Origin: Desulfosalsimonas propionicica
GTDB lineage: Bacteria > Desulfobacterota > Desulfobacteria > Desulfobacterales > Desulfosalsimonadaceae
Direction of reading: 5' to 3'
Assembly: GCF_013761005.1 (NCBI RefSeq)
Contig: NZ_JACDUS010000001.1
Span: forward strand, 186,001-250,000
DNA: 64,000 nt
This document shows, one piece after another, positions 20,730 through 28,919 of the stretch. The stretch's first letter is position 1. Every line of letters starts with the position of its first letter. Both the position numbers and the translations under genes were made by a program. A model generated the notes under the pieces. That model was not told where the DNA came from. It did no database searches and saw only the letters and a program-made list of their open reading frames with translations.

Positions 20730-21742
20730 TGATCGTTATTGTCTGCATTTTTGTCATCCTTGCTGCAACTGCGGCTGTATGGCATGGCAGTTTTCTGCTG
20801 GAAAACGCCGCCGGCCGTCTGGCCGCCCATTACCACCTGCCGGCCGTGGTCCAGGGATCGATTATCATGGCCGTGGGCTCCAGTTTCCCCGAGCTTTCCA
20901 GCACTGTGATTGCCACTTTGGTTCACGGCAAGTTTGAACTTGGCGTGGCTGCGGTGGTGGGATCGGCGGTGTTTAACATCCTGGTCATACCCGGAATTTC
21001 CGGGCTTGTGGGCAGGGGACTGGAAGCAGACCGGGAAATGATTTACAAAGAAGCGTTGTTTTACATGATCAGTGTGGCCGTGCTCATGCTAAGCTTTGCC
21101 CTGGCCCTGATCTATTATCCGGTGGCCGGCAGCCAGTGGGAAGGAAGCATCACCCGCCCCCTTGCCCTTCTGCCCGTGGGATTTTACGGGCTCTACATTT
21201 TCCTCCAGCACCAGGACACGATGGAATATCGGATACAGCAGCGGGAAAACGGCCTTCATGCCCAAAAGATCCAGGGCGGGGCGGGCAGACTTTGGCTGCG
21301 CCTGGTACTGGGCCTGGCTTTTATCGGAATCGGCGTGGAAGGACTGGTGCGATCGGTGATCATCCTTGGAGATGTTTTCAACACTCCGCATTTTTTCTGG
21401 GGGCTGAGCGTAATTGCCGCTGCCACAAGCCTTCCGGATGCCTTTGTCAGCATCCAGGCAGCCCGCCGGAAAGACGGTGTCGTGAGCATGGCCAATGTTT
21501 TGGGCAGCAACACCTTTGACTTGCTAATCGCCATTCCCGTCGGTGTGCTCATTGCCGGCACCTGCATCATTGACTTTTCCGTGGCCGCCCCGGCCATGGG
21601 GCTTCTGGCCGTGGCCACCATTGCCCTGTTTGTCATGCTGCGCACCCAGCTGCGCCTTACCCAATTTGAATGCATCCTTCTGCTGGTCCTGTATGCCGGA
21701 TTTCTTGCCTGGATGGGCGTTGAGGCGTTTTTTTACGCATAA
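20729..21742 (+). CDS. Sodium/calcium exchanger family (CaCA) cation antiporter
   Basis: The 337-residue protein has about ten membrane helices in two inverted halves. Each half has an alpha repeat: MAVGSSFPELSSTVIATLV with GSAVFNILVIPG near residue 50, and AAATSLPDAFVSIQAA with VLGSNTFDLLIAIPVG near residue 230. The acidic ion-coordinating residue is Glu in the first repeat and Asp in the second, where both are Glu in most homologues. It likely exchanges Ca2+ or another cation for Na+ or H+ across the inner membrane. ATG 20729 follows directly on the small frame above; an alternative would be a start slightly inside. Confidence 0.9.
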   Translation: MIVIVCIFVILAATAAVWHGSFLLENAAGRLAAHYHLPAVVQGSIIMAVGSSFPELSSTVIATLVHGKFELGVAAVVGSAVFNILVIPGISGLVGRGLEADREMIYKEALFYMISVAVLMLSFALALIYYPVAGSQWEGSITRPLALLPVGFYGLYIFLQHQDTMEYRIQQRENGLHAQKIQGGAGRLWLRLVLGLAFIGIGVEGLVRSVIILGDVFNTPHFFWGLSVIAAATSLPDAFVSIQAARRKDGVVSMANVLGSNTFDLLIAIPVGVLIAGTCIIDFSVAAPAMGLLAVATIALFVMLRTQLRLTQFECILLLVLYAGFLAWMGVEAFFYA

Positions 21743-21852
21743 CCAACACCGTTGATCTGTTTGACATCCCGGGGATTTTAATCTATTTTAATTGAATTAA
21801 GAAAAAAATAATTTCACAAAAAGCCTGTGCCTTGTTTTAAAGACCATACATT

Positions 21853-22004
21853 GATGGCACCGTAAAAACTCTGATTTCAGATGGTGCCGTAAAAAGTTCA
21901 AGATCAAGGCTTGCGTAATTTCGAAGAATGCAGCATAGTTATCCGTATGTGAAATTCTGAGAAATTGCGCGTAACGCAGATATTGAACTTTTTACGGCAC
22001 CATC
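21853..22004 (+). repeat. Family-1 palindromic repeat, copy B (with head)
   Basis: The head GATGGCACCGTAAAAA at 21853 is followed by the 125-base core 21880-22004. The core has perfect terminal inverted repeats of 22 bases (starting GATGGTGCCGTAAAAAGTTC and ending ACTTTTTACGGCACCATC), plus inner arms GCGTAATTTC/GAAATTGCGC with one mismatch. It fills most of the 286-base gap after the antiporter and ends 24 bases before the ferredoxin gene, so it would be part of that gene's leader. The preceding 110 bases are AT-rich with no clear feature. Confidence 0.92.
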
Positions 22005-22028
22005 ATACATTACCGGGAGAAACAGCCA

Positions 22029-22433
22029 ATGGGCAAGATTACCATCGAGGATTTACAACGGATCAAGGAAAAGACCCTGCATGAAACCGCGCTGCGCCAT
22101 CAACAGCCCAATGTCCGGGTCACGGTTCACATGGGAGACTGCGGCATTTCCGCCGGCGCCAGAGAGGTGATGAACGCCGTAATCGAAGAACTCGGCAAAA
22201 GCGGGCGCCATGATATTCATGTGCTGGCCTCTGACTGCCTGGGGATCTGCGAGACCGAACCCAACATTACGGTGGCGGTGGCCGGACAGAACCCGGTGGT
22301 ATACCAGAAAATGAATGCCGAAAAGATCCGGCAGGTATTTGAGCGCCATGTTTTAAACAACGAGGTGTTAACCGAACATACGGTGGAAGTCCCGGAGCCG
22401 GACAACAGCACGCAGACCAGCAAGGAGGCATAA
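22029..22433 (+). CDS. (2Fe-2S) ferredoxin domain protein, HndB-like
   Basis: This 134-residue protein resembles HndB, the small subunit of NADP-reducing hydrogenases and related bifurcating formate dehydrogenases. It starts with MGKITIEDLQRIKE and has MGDCGISAGAREVMNAV near residue 38 and SDCLGICETEPNITV near residue 77. Three Cys are visible (one in the first block, two in C-x3-C), as in other HndB-like proteins. It likely passes electrons within a flavin complex, but the NuoE- and NuoF-like partners are not in the window. It is 3 bases from the next cNMP-fold gene, so they are one operon. A Shine-Dalgarno GGGAGA precedes ATG 22029. Confidence 0.85.
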   Translation: MGKITIEDLQRIKEKTLHETALRHQQPNVRVTVHMGDCGISAGAREVMNAVIEELGKSGRHDIHVLASDCLGICETEPNITVAVAGQNPVVYQKMNAEKIRQVFERHVLNNEVLTEHTVEVPEPDNSTQTSKEA

Positions 22434-22436
22434 TAA

Positions 22437-22913
22437 ATGGCAGACCAGATTCAAAACGTTTTGCGGCAGACCGAGGCGTTTTCCGCCATAGAGGATGCAG
22501 AGCTGGAAAAAATTGCCGGTTTCAGCAGCATTGCCAGATTTGAAAAAGGCTCGCGCCTGTTTACGGAAGGCGAAGCCGCCGCTCACTTATGGGCCATTGC
22601 CGGCGGGCAGGTGGATCTTCGCTTTGAAATGCCGGCCCGGGAAACAACAGAAATCCAGACCATTTCCACGCTTTCGTCTACCGGCATCATCGGGTGGTCC
22701 AGCCTGCTGCCGCCTTATAAATACAAACTGTCTGCCTACTGCTCATCTCAATCCTGTGAAGTGATAAAAATCAGCGGTGAACAATTGCTGGCCTTTTTAA
22801 AGGACAATCCTGAAACCGGATACCGGGTTCTAAGGGCCATGATCCAGGTTGTGGGCACCCGGTTTGAACACCTGCAGGCAACAGCCGATGCCGCACCCCT
22901 GAGCAATTCATAG
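22437..22913 (+). CDS. Stand-alone cyclic-nucleotide-binding-fold protein 1
   Basis: The 158-residue protein is a single Crp-type cNMP-binding beta-barrel without DNA-binding helix-turn-helix. The barrel is seen in FEKGSRLFTEGEAAAHLWAIAGGQV. The usual phosphate-binding cassette is changed: GE is GW and the arginine is missing, and a C-x4-C pair occurs in SAYCSSQSCEVIKI. It is unlikely to bind cAMP in the usual way and may instead sense redox state or a protein partner. It is 3 bases after the HndB-like gene and 55 bases before a paralogue with the same features. Confidence 0.85.
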   Translation: MADQIQNVLRQTEAFSAIEDAELEKIAGFSSIARFEKGSRLFTEGEAAAHLWAIAGGQVDLRFEMPARETTEIQTISTLSSTGIIGWSSLLPPYKYKLSAYCSSQSCEVIKISGEQLLAFLKDNPETGYRVLRAMIQVVGTRFEHLQATADAAPLSNS

Positions 22914-22968
22914 GACTTGCGCAGGCAGCCTTGTTTAGCGAAAAACCCCAGACCAAGGGAGATAAATA

Positions 22969-23454
22969 ATGACCAGTCTTGATTTCATGGACCAGGTGGA
23001 AATGTTTACAGGCTTAACAGACCAGCAGCTGGAAGCCATACAAAATACAGCCGAAGTGGTGGAATACAGAAAATCCGATCCCATCTTCAAGCACGGAGAA
23101 ACAGCCGAAAACCTCTGGATCGTGCTGGACGGCGAAATTCAGCTGATCTGCGAGTCAGAACAGTCCAGACAAAAGGATGTATGCGAGCCTTTGACCTTTA
23201 TTTCCTCGGCCCAGACCTATGGATGGCACTGCTTTGTCCCGCCCTTTGAGTACCGTCTGTCCGGATACTGCGCATCCCGTCACTGCCGGCTCATCCGGCT
23301 CAAAAAACAGGATCTGGAGCAAATGTTTGAAAAATACCCGGAAATCGGCTATTCCGTGATGAACTACACCCTTCGGGCCATCGGCACCCAGTTCCAGGAG
23401 CTTCAGGATGAACTGGCCCGGCGGCAGGGCCAGGAAATCCTGAGCAACTGGTAA
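22969..23454 (+). CDS. Stand-alone cyclic-nucleotide-binding-fold protein 2
   Basis: This 161-residue paralogue of the preceding protein shares MDQVEMFTGLTDQQLEAI at the start, GETAENLWIVLDGEIQL in the barrel, and the altered cassette PPFEYRLSGYCASRHC with the same C-x4-C spacing. No helix-turn-helix follows. It is preceded by GGGAGATAAATA at a suitable distance. It ends 10 bases from the convergent end of fdhA. The grouping of HndB-like ferredoxin, two such proteins and formate dehydrogenase suggests a redox-linked role, but this is inference. Confidence 0.85.
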   Translation: MTSLDFMDQVEMFTGLTDQQLEAIQNTAEVVEYRKSDPIFKHGETAENLWIVLDGEIQLICESEQSRQKDVCEPLTFISSAQTYGWHCFVPPFEYRLSGYCASRHCRLIRLKKQDLEQMFEKYPEIGYSVMNYTLRAIGTQFQELQDELARRQGQEILSNW

Positions 23455-23464
23455 CTTAGTGACT

Positions 23465-26233
23465 TCATGCCGCCCGGGAGAGCCTGACCGCACAGACTTT
23501 GTATTCCGGGATTTTAGATACCGGATCCAGGGCGGAATTGGTCAGCCGGTTGGCTGCCGCCTCTGCATAATGGAACGGTATAAACACGGTTCCATCCACC
23601 GCCTTTGGCGATACAGTCATTTTTGCCACGATCTCGCCGCGCCTGGAGGCAATGCGAATCTTGTCCCCGTCTTCCAGGCCGTATTTCTCGGCATCCGCAG
23701 GCGATATTTCCACAAAGCTCTCCGGTGCCCGCTCGTTTAAGCCCTCGGTTTTCCGGGTCATGCTGCCGGTATGATACTGGTACAGGACCCGGCCGGTGGT
23801 CAGGTACAAGGGATATTCCTCGTCCACCTGCTCAGCCGGCGGGATATAGTCAATGGCATGCAAAACCCCCTTGCCGATGGGAAAGGACTGGGTGTGGAGA
23901 ATCGGCGTTCCCGGATGATCAGGGCTGGGACACGGCCAGTGAATCCCTTCATGTTCGATGCGGGCATAACTGAGACCGGCATAGGAAGGGGTCACCGATG
24001 CGATTTCATCAAAAATTTCCCCGGCGTTTTCATAATCCATGGCATAGCCCATACGCTTGGATATAGCCGTGATAATCCACCAGTCTTCCCGGGCCCCCTC
24101 CGGGGGGTCGACCGCCTTGCGCACCCGCTGAACCCGGCGTTCGGTGTTGGAAAACGTGCCGTCTTTTTCCGCAAAGCATGTGGCCGGCAGCACCACGTGG
24201 GCTTTCTGCGCGGTTTCGGTCATGAAGATGTCCTGCACTACCATTAAATCCAGATGATCCAGACTTGCCTCGGCGTGGTTGAGATCCGGATCCGATACCA
24301 GCGGATTTTCGCCGATGATATAAAGGGTCTTTAACTCTCCGGAATGGGCTTTGGGTATCATTTCCGTCACCGGCAGGCCGGCCTTGTCTGACATCCCGGA
24401 AACCCCCCAGGCTTTTTCCATTTTTGAGACATTGTCGGCCACTGTCACAGGCTGGTAGGCGGAAAACACGTTGGGCAGCCCGCCCATGTCACAGGCACCC
24501 TGGACATTGTTCTGGCCCCGCAGGGGATTGACCCCGGTGCCGGGCCGGCCCAGATTCCCGGTGATCATGGCCAGGTTGGCCAGGGATTTGACATTGTCGG
24601 TGCCCGAGATGTGCTGGGTAATGCCCATGCAGTAAAGGATAGCCGCATTTTCCGCGCCGGCATACAGGCGGGCGGCATCGATGATCTGTCCGGGCGGAAT
24701 GCCCGTTATCTCAGAGACATATTCAGGGGTGAATTTGGCAACCGCCTCTTTGAGGGCCTCAAAACCCTGGGTACGGTTTTCCACAAATTCCCTGTCATAG
24801 AGATCTTCCTTGATAATCACGTGGATCAGGCCGTTGATCCAGGCCACGTCCGTGCCCAGGTTGGGCCGGAGCCACTTGTCGGCAAACTCGGCAATCTTTA
24901 TCCGGCGGGGATCCACAAGAAGCAGTTTCGCACCCTTAAAGGCTGCGGCCCGCTTGACAAAGGCGGATATCACCGGATGGTTTTCCGTTGTGTTGGAACC
25001 TGTGATCAAAATGACATCGGCTTGCTCGACGTCTGCGATGGTGTTTGTCATTGCCCCGCTTCCGAATGCTGCGGCCAGACCGGCCACTGTGGAGCTATGT
25101 CAGAGACGGGCGCAATGGTCAATATTATTGGTTTTCAGCACGGCCCGGGTAAATTTCTGGGCAATGTAATTGTCCTCGTTTGTGATCCGCGCCGAAGTCA
25201 GCACCCCGATGCTGTCGGGCCCGTGGGCGTCCCGGGTTTCGGTGAACCGCCGGGCCACCAGGTCCAGGGCCTCGTCCCAGGTGGCTTTACGGAACTCACC
25301 GTTTTCCTTGATCAGGGGGCTTGTGATCCGCTCCGGAGAATCAATGAACTTGTATCCAAACCGGCCCTTGACGCACAGGCTGCCGTAATTGGGCGCTACG
25401 TCCGCTGCACCGGTGACCTTGAGCACGGTATTGTCCTTGACATGCAAATCCATCTGGCAGCCCACACCGCAGTAGCTGCAGGTGGTGCGCACTTTTTCCG
25501 CCTCCCAGGGCCGCCACCGGTACCTGGCCTCCTTTTCCACCAAAGCGCCGACCGGGCATGCCTGGACGCATTCCCCGCAAAAAACGCAGTCCGAGTCCTT
25601 CAGGGGCCGATCGCCGGCGGCCACGATTTTGCCGTCCTTGCCGCGGTATCCAAAGCTGATGGCGCGGTTGACCTGGACTTCGTTGCAGGCCTGCACGCAG
25701 CGGCCGCACAGGATGCAGCGGGAAAAGTCGCGCACGATAAACGGGTTGACGGTTTCCATGGGATACGGGGTTTGCGTGGCGGAAAAAGCATCCCCGGAAA
25801 CCTGGTACCTGTAGGCAAGGTCCTGAAGCTGACAGTCACCCCAGACAGGGCAAAGCCGGTTGCTGTGATCATAGTCCTGCACCTGGAGCTGAAAGTCGGC
25901 GAAACTGCCGGATGCGTCCACATTGCGCACGGCGCAGTTGTGGTTGCCGGAGGCCAGCAGCAGCTCGATGGTTTTCTTGCGCGATTTCACCACATCGGGC
26001 GACTCGGAGTGGATCACCATGCCGGCCTGTGCCGGGGTGCTGCATGCCGGCAGCAGATTGCGGGCGTTTTCCACTTCCACCACGCAGATCCGGCACGCCC
26101 CGGTAGGCGTGGCGCCCTTAAGATGGCACAGTGTGGGGATATCAATGCTGTTTTTCCTGGCCACATCCAAAATCGTTTCCCCGGTTTCAAAGGAAAACCG
26201 GTTTCCATTAATGGTCACTTGATTTTCTGTCAT
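23465..26233 (-). CDS. fdhA: Selenocysteine formate dehydrogenase, alpha subunit (UGA decoded at residue 378)
   Basis: Two open frames, 25100-26287 and 23465-25087, are one gene interrupted by TGA at 25100-25102, which lies in HCARL-U-HSSTVAGL, the conserved selenocysteine site of formate dehydrogenases. The 922-residue protein has an N-terminal NuoG-like [2Fe-2S] domain, ferredoxin clusters CILCGRCVQAC and CVFCGECVQACP, a [4Fe-4S] site CSYCGVGCQMD, and the molybdenum or tungsten bis-pterin domain to the end. It oxidises formate or reduces CO2 in the cytoplasm; no signal peptide is visible. A SECIS-like hairpin follows the UGA. The start ATG 26233 is chosen because the ferredoxin fold begins MTENQVTINGN. 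Partner subunits other than the HndB-like protein are missing here. Confidence 0.96.
25071..25102 (-). promoter_or_regulatory. SECIS-like element of fdhA with its UGA codon
   Basis: Downstream of the UGA (25100-25102) the transcript can fold GUGGCC-GGUCU-GGCCGC (25087-25071), six pairs with one U-G. The loop GGUCU and the 18-base distance from UGA to the loop are the same as in E. coli fdhF. Such elements bind SelB. Directly visible in sequence; not tested. Confidence 0.88.
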
Positions 26234-26270
26234 GGCTGAATCTCTGCAACTTTTTGGATTTTCATATTTT

Positions 26271-26286
26271 TGCGCCCAATGGCGCA
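26271..26286. promoter_or_regulatory. Perfect hairpin in fdhA leader
   Basis: TGCGCC-CAAT-GGCGCA is a perfect 6-bp dyad centred about 45 bases upstream of the fdhA start, in an otherwise AT-rich 135-base gap. It may be an operator or an attenuator; I see no clear promoter hexamers next to it. Confidence 0.35.
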
Positions 26287-26368
26287 CAAACGAATCTTAA
26301 AAGTCTCAAAATATATTAGATAGCCGATTTTGCAGCACCTTTCAAGAAAGAAACTCAAAAACCCGGAG

Positions 26369-26974
26369 CTACAGCCACATTTCCCGTTCCGGATCCCGCA
26401 GGGACATGGGCGGGCCCAGCACTTCATACCAGATAACGGCCCGGCGAAGCTCATGCCTTGAAAACTGATGCGACCGAAGGGTTTTTAACTCCTTTTTTCC
26501 CATTTGCTCGAGTGCCGGTGCCGGCGGCCTTCTTGTTGTCTCTCCGATGCGCGCCTCCGGAGTCCAGCCCTGCCGGCTGCGCGACTCAATCAGGGTTTGT
26601 CCCCGTTCCGGCCGGGGACCAGCGGGCTGTTTCCCGGCTCCGGCCCCGGATGGTTTCTTTAAATCCGGTTTGTCCGCCCCGGGCGCGGTACGGACCAGAT
26701 CCTCCCAGGCGGTGCCCCGGCCCGGCTGCCGGGCCGGCTCCGGGGTCTGCCTTTGCGGCTGCTCAACAACCTCCTGCCGGAGTTCGGCCAGCAAATCCCG
26801 GATATTTCGCTTCCACCCGGCCGGGGCCTTGTCCTCAGCCGCAGATTTCGGCTCTTCTTCAGCAAGGGATTGTTCCGGCGGGCCAGAAGCGCCTTTATCA
26901 AACTTTTTTTTGGCCTTGACAATATTGGTAATGATAATGAAAGCCACCACCAGAAAAAAGATCAGGGGTTCCAT
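26369..26974 (-). CDS. Single-pass membrane protein of unknown function downstream of floA
   Basis: The 201-residue protein begins with one membrane helix (MEPLIFFLVVAFIIITNIV) and then a charged, proline- and arginine-rich, probably disordered cytoplasmic part to about residue 160. The end is better ordered (LRSHQFSRHELRRAVIWYEV followed by LGPPMSLRDPERE). I do not recognise a family. It lies 15 bases after floA in the same direction, so it is probably part of the flotillin operon and may be a membrane-domain partner of FloA. Confidence 0.75.
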   Translation of the reverse strand: MEPLIFFLVVAFIIITNIVKAKKKFDKGASGPPEQSLAEEEPKSAAEDKAPAGWKRNIRDLLAELRQEVVEQPQRQTPEPARQPGRGTAWEDLVRTAPGADKPDLKKPSGAGAGKQPAGPRPERGQTLIESRSRQGWTPEARIGETTRRPPAPALEQMGKKELKTLRSHQFSRHELRRAVIWYEVLGPPMSLRDPEREMWL

Positions 26975-26989
26975 GGGTATCGGCCTTTT

Positions 26990-27985
26990 TTATTCCTCGG
27001 TTTCTGTTTCCTGGCCGCTGCCGTCGTCTTCTTTTCCGCCGATGCTGTCGCGCATCTGGGTGTCGGCCTGGATGTTTTTAAACCGGTAATAGTCCATTAT
27101 TCCGATGTTGCCGGCGCGCAGGGCCTCTGCCATGGCAATGGGCACCTGGGCCTCGTTTTCCACAACCTTGGCGCGCATCTCCTGAACTTTGGCCTTCATT
27201 TCCTGCTCGGCGGCATAGGCCATGGCCCGGCGCTCTTCGGCCTTGGCCTGGGCGATCTTCTTATCGGCTTCGGCCCGGTCGGTTTCCAGCTCTGCACCGA
27301 TGTTTTTGCCCACATCCACGTCCGCAATATCAATGGAGAGAATCTCATAGGCCGTGCCCGCGTCCAGGCCCTTTTCCAGAACCCGCTTGGAAATGGAGTC
27401 CGGATTTTCCAGCACGTTTTTATGACTGTCCGAGGATCCGATGGTGGTGACAATGCCTTCGCCCACCCGGGCCAGGATGGTTTCCTCGCCGGCACCGCCC
27501 ACCAGCCGGTCAATGTTGGCCCGCACCGTCACCCGGGAGATGGCCTTTAACTGGATACCGTCCTTGGCCATGGCCGCCACCATGGGCGTTTCAATCACCT
27601 TGGGATTAACACTCATCTGAACGGCTTCCAGCACATTTCGACCCGCGAGATCAATGGCGGCCGCCCGGTTGAATTTCAGGTCAATGTTGGCCTTGTCAGC
27701 GGCGATCAGGGCCTGGATTACGCGCATGACATCACCGCCGGCCAGAAAATGCGATTCCAGATCATTGGTGGAGACTTCCAGCCCGGCCTTGACCGCCATA
27801 ATTTTGCCATTGACGATAAGCTTTGGGGAAATCTTGCGCAGCCGCATGAAAATGATGTTGAAAAGCCCGATGCTCGCACCGGAAACCAAGGCCTGGACCC
27901 ACAGGGAAATGGCCGATCCGATAAAGTAGAGCAAAACAATTAAGGCAATGACAAGAATAACGAGAATGATAAATTCGACCGGCAT
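26990..27985 (-). CDS. floA: Flotillin-like protein FloA (SPFH/YqfA family)
   Basis: FloA forms membrane platforms that organise membrane proteins. The 331-residue protein starts with a hydrophobic anchor ([20 protein letters not shown]), a second hydrophobic stretch, then the SPFH domain ([39 protein letters not shown]). A coiled coil rich in Glu, Ala and Lys ([20 protein letters not shown]) follows, and the end is acidic and disordered. Length is that of FloA. ATG 27985 has a GAAGGAGG ribosome site 5 bases away; the longer open frame lacks one. NfeD-family genes lie just upstream, a known partner pairing, separated by a repeat-filled 450-base gap. Confidence 0.95.
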   Translation of the reverse strand: MPVEFIILVILVIALIVLLYFIGSAISLWVQALVSGASIGLFNIIFMRLRKISPKLIVNGKIMAVKAGLEVSTNDLESHFLAGGDVMRVIQALIAADKANIDLKFNRAAAIDLAGRNVLEAVQMSVNPKVIETPMVAAMAKDGIQLKAISRVTVRANIDRLVGGAGEETILARVGEGIVTTIGSSDSHKNVLENPDSISKRVLEKGLDAGTAYEILSIDIADVDVGKNIGAELETDRAEADKKIAQAKAEERRAMAYAAEQEMKAKVQEMRAKVVENEAQVPIAMAEALRAGNIGIMDYYRFKNIQADTQMRDSIGGKEDDGSGQETETEE

Positions 27986-28011
27986 AAATCCTCCTTCAAA
28001 AGGTTGCTGTT

Positions 28012-28049
28012 GTTCAGGGCCGGCAGGCACAAAGCCCCGGACCCTGAAC
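28012..28049 (-). promoter_or_regulatory. Hairpin in floA leader
   Basis: GTTCAGGG (28012-28019) pairs with CCCTGAAC (28042-28049), and CCGG/CCGG extends the stem to 12 pairs with one bulge. It lies 27 bases upstream of the floA start. It has no T-run, so it is more likely a leader structure than a terminator. Confidence 0.35.
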
Positions 28050-28053
28050 TATT

Positions 28054-28299
28054 GATGGCACCGTAAAAAGCTTTTTACCGCGTCCGCTGTTGTTGCAGGA
28101 AGGAAGCCCTGCGGCCGGGGTCAGTTTTTTCGCTCCTGACCGTTTACGGATTCAGCCAATGCCTTCGCTTAAAATTTACAAACTCGGCCTGTCGGCCTCA
28201 AACAGTTTGAAATTTTTTAGCTTCGGCATTTGCTGAATTTTTCCGTAAACGCTCAATGTCGCTTCAGAAACTGACCCCGCCCTTGGACTTCCTTGGAAG
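28054..28299. repeat. Composite repeat: family-1 head plus family-2 palindromic element, copy 2
   Basis: The gap between floA and the NfeD gene (27986-28436) holds only repeats and the leader hairpin. GATGGCACCGTAAAAAG at 28054 is followed by about 230 bases that match 2485-2684 (CGCGTCCGCTGTT, GGAAGGAAGCCC, CGCTCCTGACCGTTTACGG, CGCTCAATGTCGCTTCA). The left part (GGGGTCAGTTTTTTCGC and CGTTTACGGA) is the near-reverse complement of the right part (TCCGTAAACG and CGCTTCAGAAACTGACCCC). The element sits exactly between the family-1 head and its usual continuation TCTGATTTCAGATGG, as if inserted there. Confidence 0.85.
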
Positions 28300-28309
28300 T
28301 CTGATTTCA

Positions 28310-28434
28310 GATGGTGCCGTAAAAAGTTTAAGATCAAGGCTTGCGCGATTCCGAAGAATGCAGTGTACTTATCCGTACGTGAAATTCTGAGGAATCGCGC
28401 ATAACGCAGATATTGAACTTTTTACACCACCATC
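28310..28434 (+). repeat. Family-1 palindromic repeat, copy C
   Basis: This 125-base core has ends GATGGTGCCGTAAAAAGTT and AACTTTTTACACCACCATC, the latter with two changes from the palindrome. Internal blocks AGATCAAGGCTTGCGCGATT and CGTGAAATTCTGAGG match the family. It ends 2 bases from the stop codon of the minus-strand NfeD gene. Confidence 0.92.
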
Positions 28435-28436
28435 AA

Positions 28437-28919
28437 CTATTGATCTTTTCGTACCACGATGCGGCTGCCTTCAACGGCAGTAACCGTCACAGCCGATCCC
28501 TTTTCAATATAGTCGCCCCTCGTGACCACATCCACGCGTTTTCCGTCAATGACAGCCGTTCCCGCAGGACGCAGATCGGTTGCCGCCTTGCCATGCCGGC
28601 CCACATAATCCTCATCTTTTTCCTGATCATAAGAAGAAAATCCGCTTTTGCTCGAAAGACTTGTCTTCAAAGCCAGGGGAGAGCGGGCCAGCAGCTTGAG
28701 CCCGGCAATGAGCACCACGGGAATCAAAATAATATCGGCCAGCACAAACACCATGCCCGCAAAAGCGGACACGGCGGTAAACACAAGATAGAGGGAATAG
28801 CCGAAGCAGCCCAGGGCCACGATGGTCAGCAGGCCTCCTGAAGGCAGCATGACTTCGGCCAGGAGGACGGCAATGCCGGCCGCCTGAAAGATCACCGGAA
28901 CAATGTAGGGCTGGATCAT
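28437..28919 (-). CDS. NfeD-family membrane protein (short form)
   Basis: The 160-residue protein has three to four hydrophobic helices (VIFQAAGIAVLLAEVMLP, GGLLTIVALGCFGYSLYLVF, GMVFVLADIILIPVVLIAGL) and a C-terminal OB-fold NfeD domain (RHGKAATDLRPAGTAVIDG, RIVVRKDQ). This is the short NfeD form that works with SPFH/flotillin proteins. It overlaps the stop of the long NfeD gene as ATGA, and its OB fold resembles the C-terminus of that upstream protein, so the pair probably arose by duplication. The stop is followed at once by repeat copy C. Confidence 0.9.
   Translation of the reverse strand: MIQPYIVPVIFQAAGIAVLLAEVMLPSGGLLTIVALGCFGYSLYLVFTAVSAFAGMVFVLADIILIPVVLIAGLKLLARSPLALKTSLSSKSGFSSYDQEKDEDYVGRHGKAATDLRPAGTAVIDGKRVDVVTRGDYIEKGSAVTVTAVEGSRIVVRKDQ

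Noticed and set aside
23465-25087. A truncated formate dehydrogenase pseudogene
   Set aside because: The only interruption is a UGA at the known selenocysteine position with a SECIS-like hairpin, and both halves are intact.
24611-26239. A 542-codon open frame on the plus strand
   Set aside because: It lies wholly antisense to fdhA; its translation has no recognisable domain, while the minus strand has an unbroken family match.
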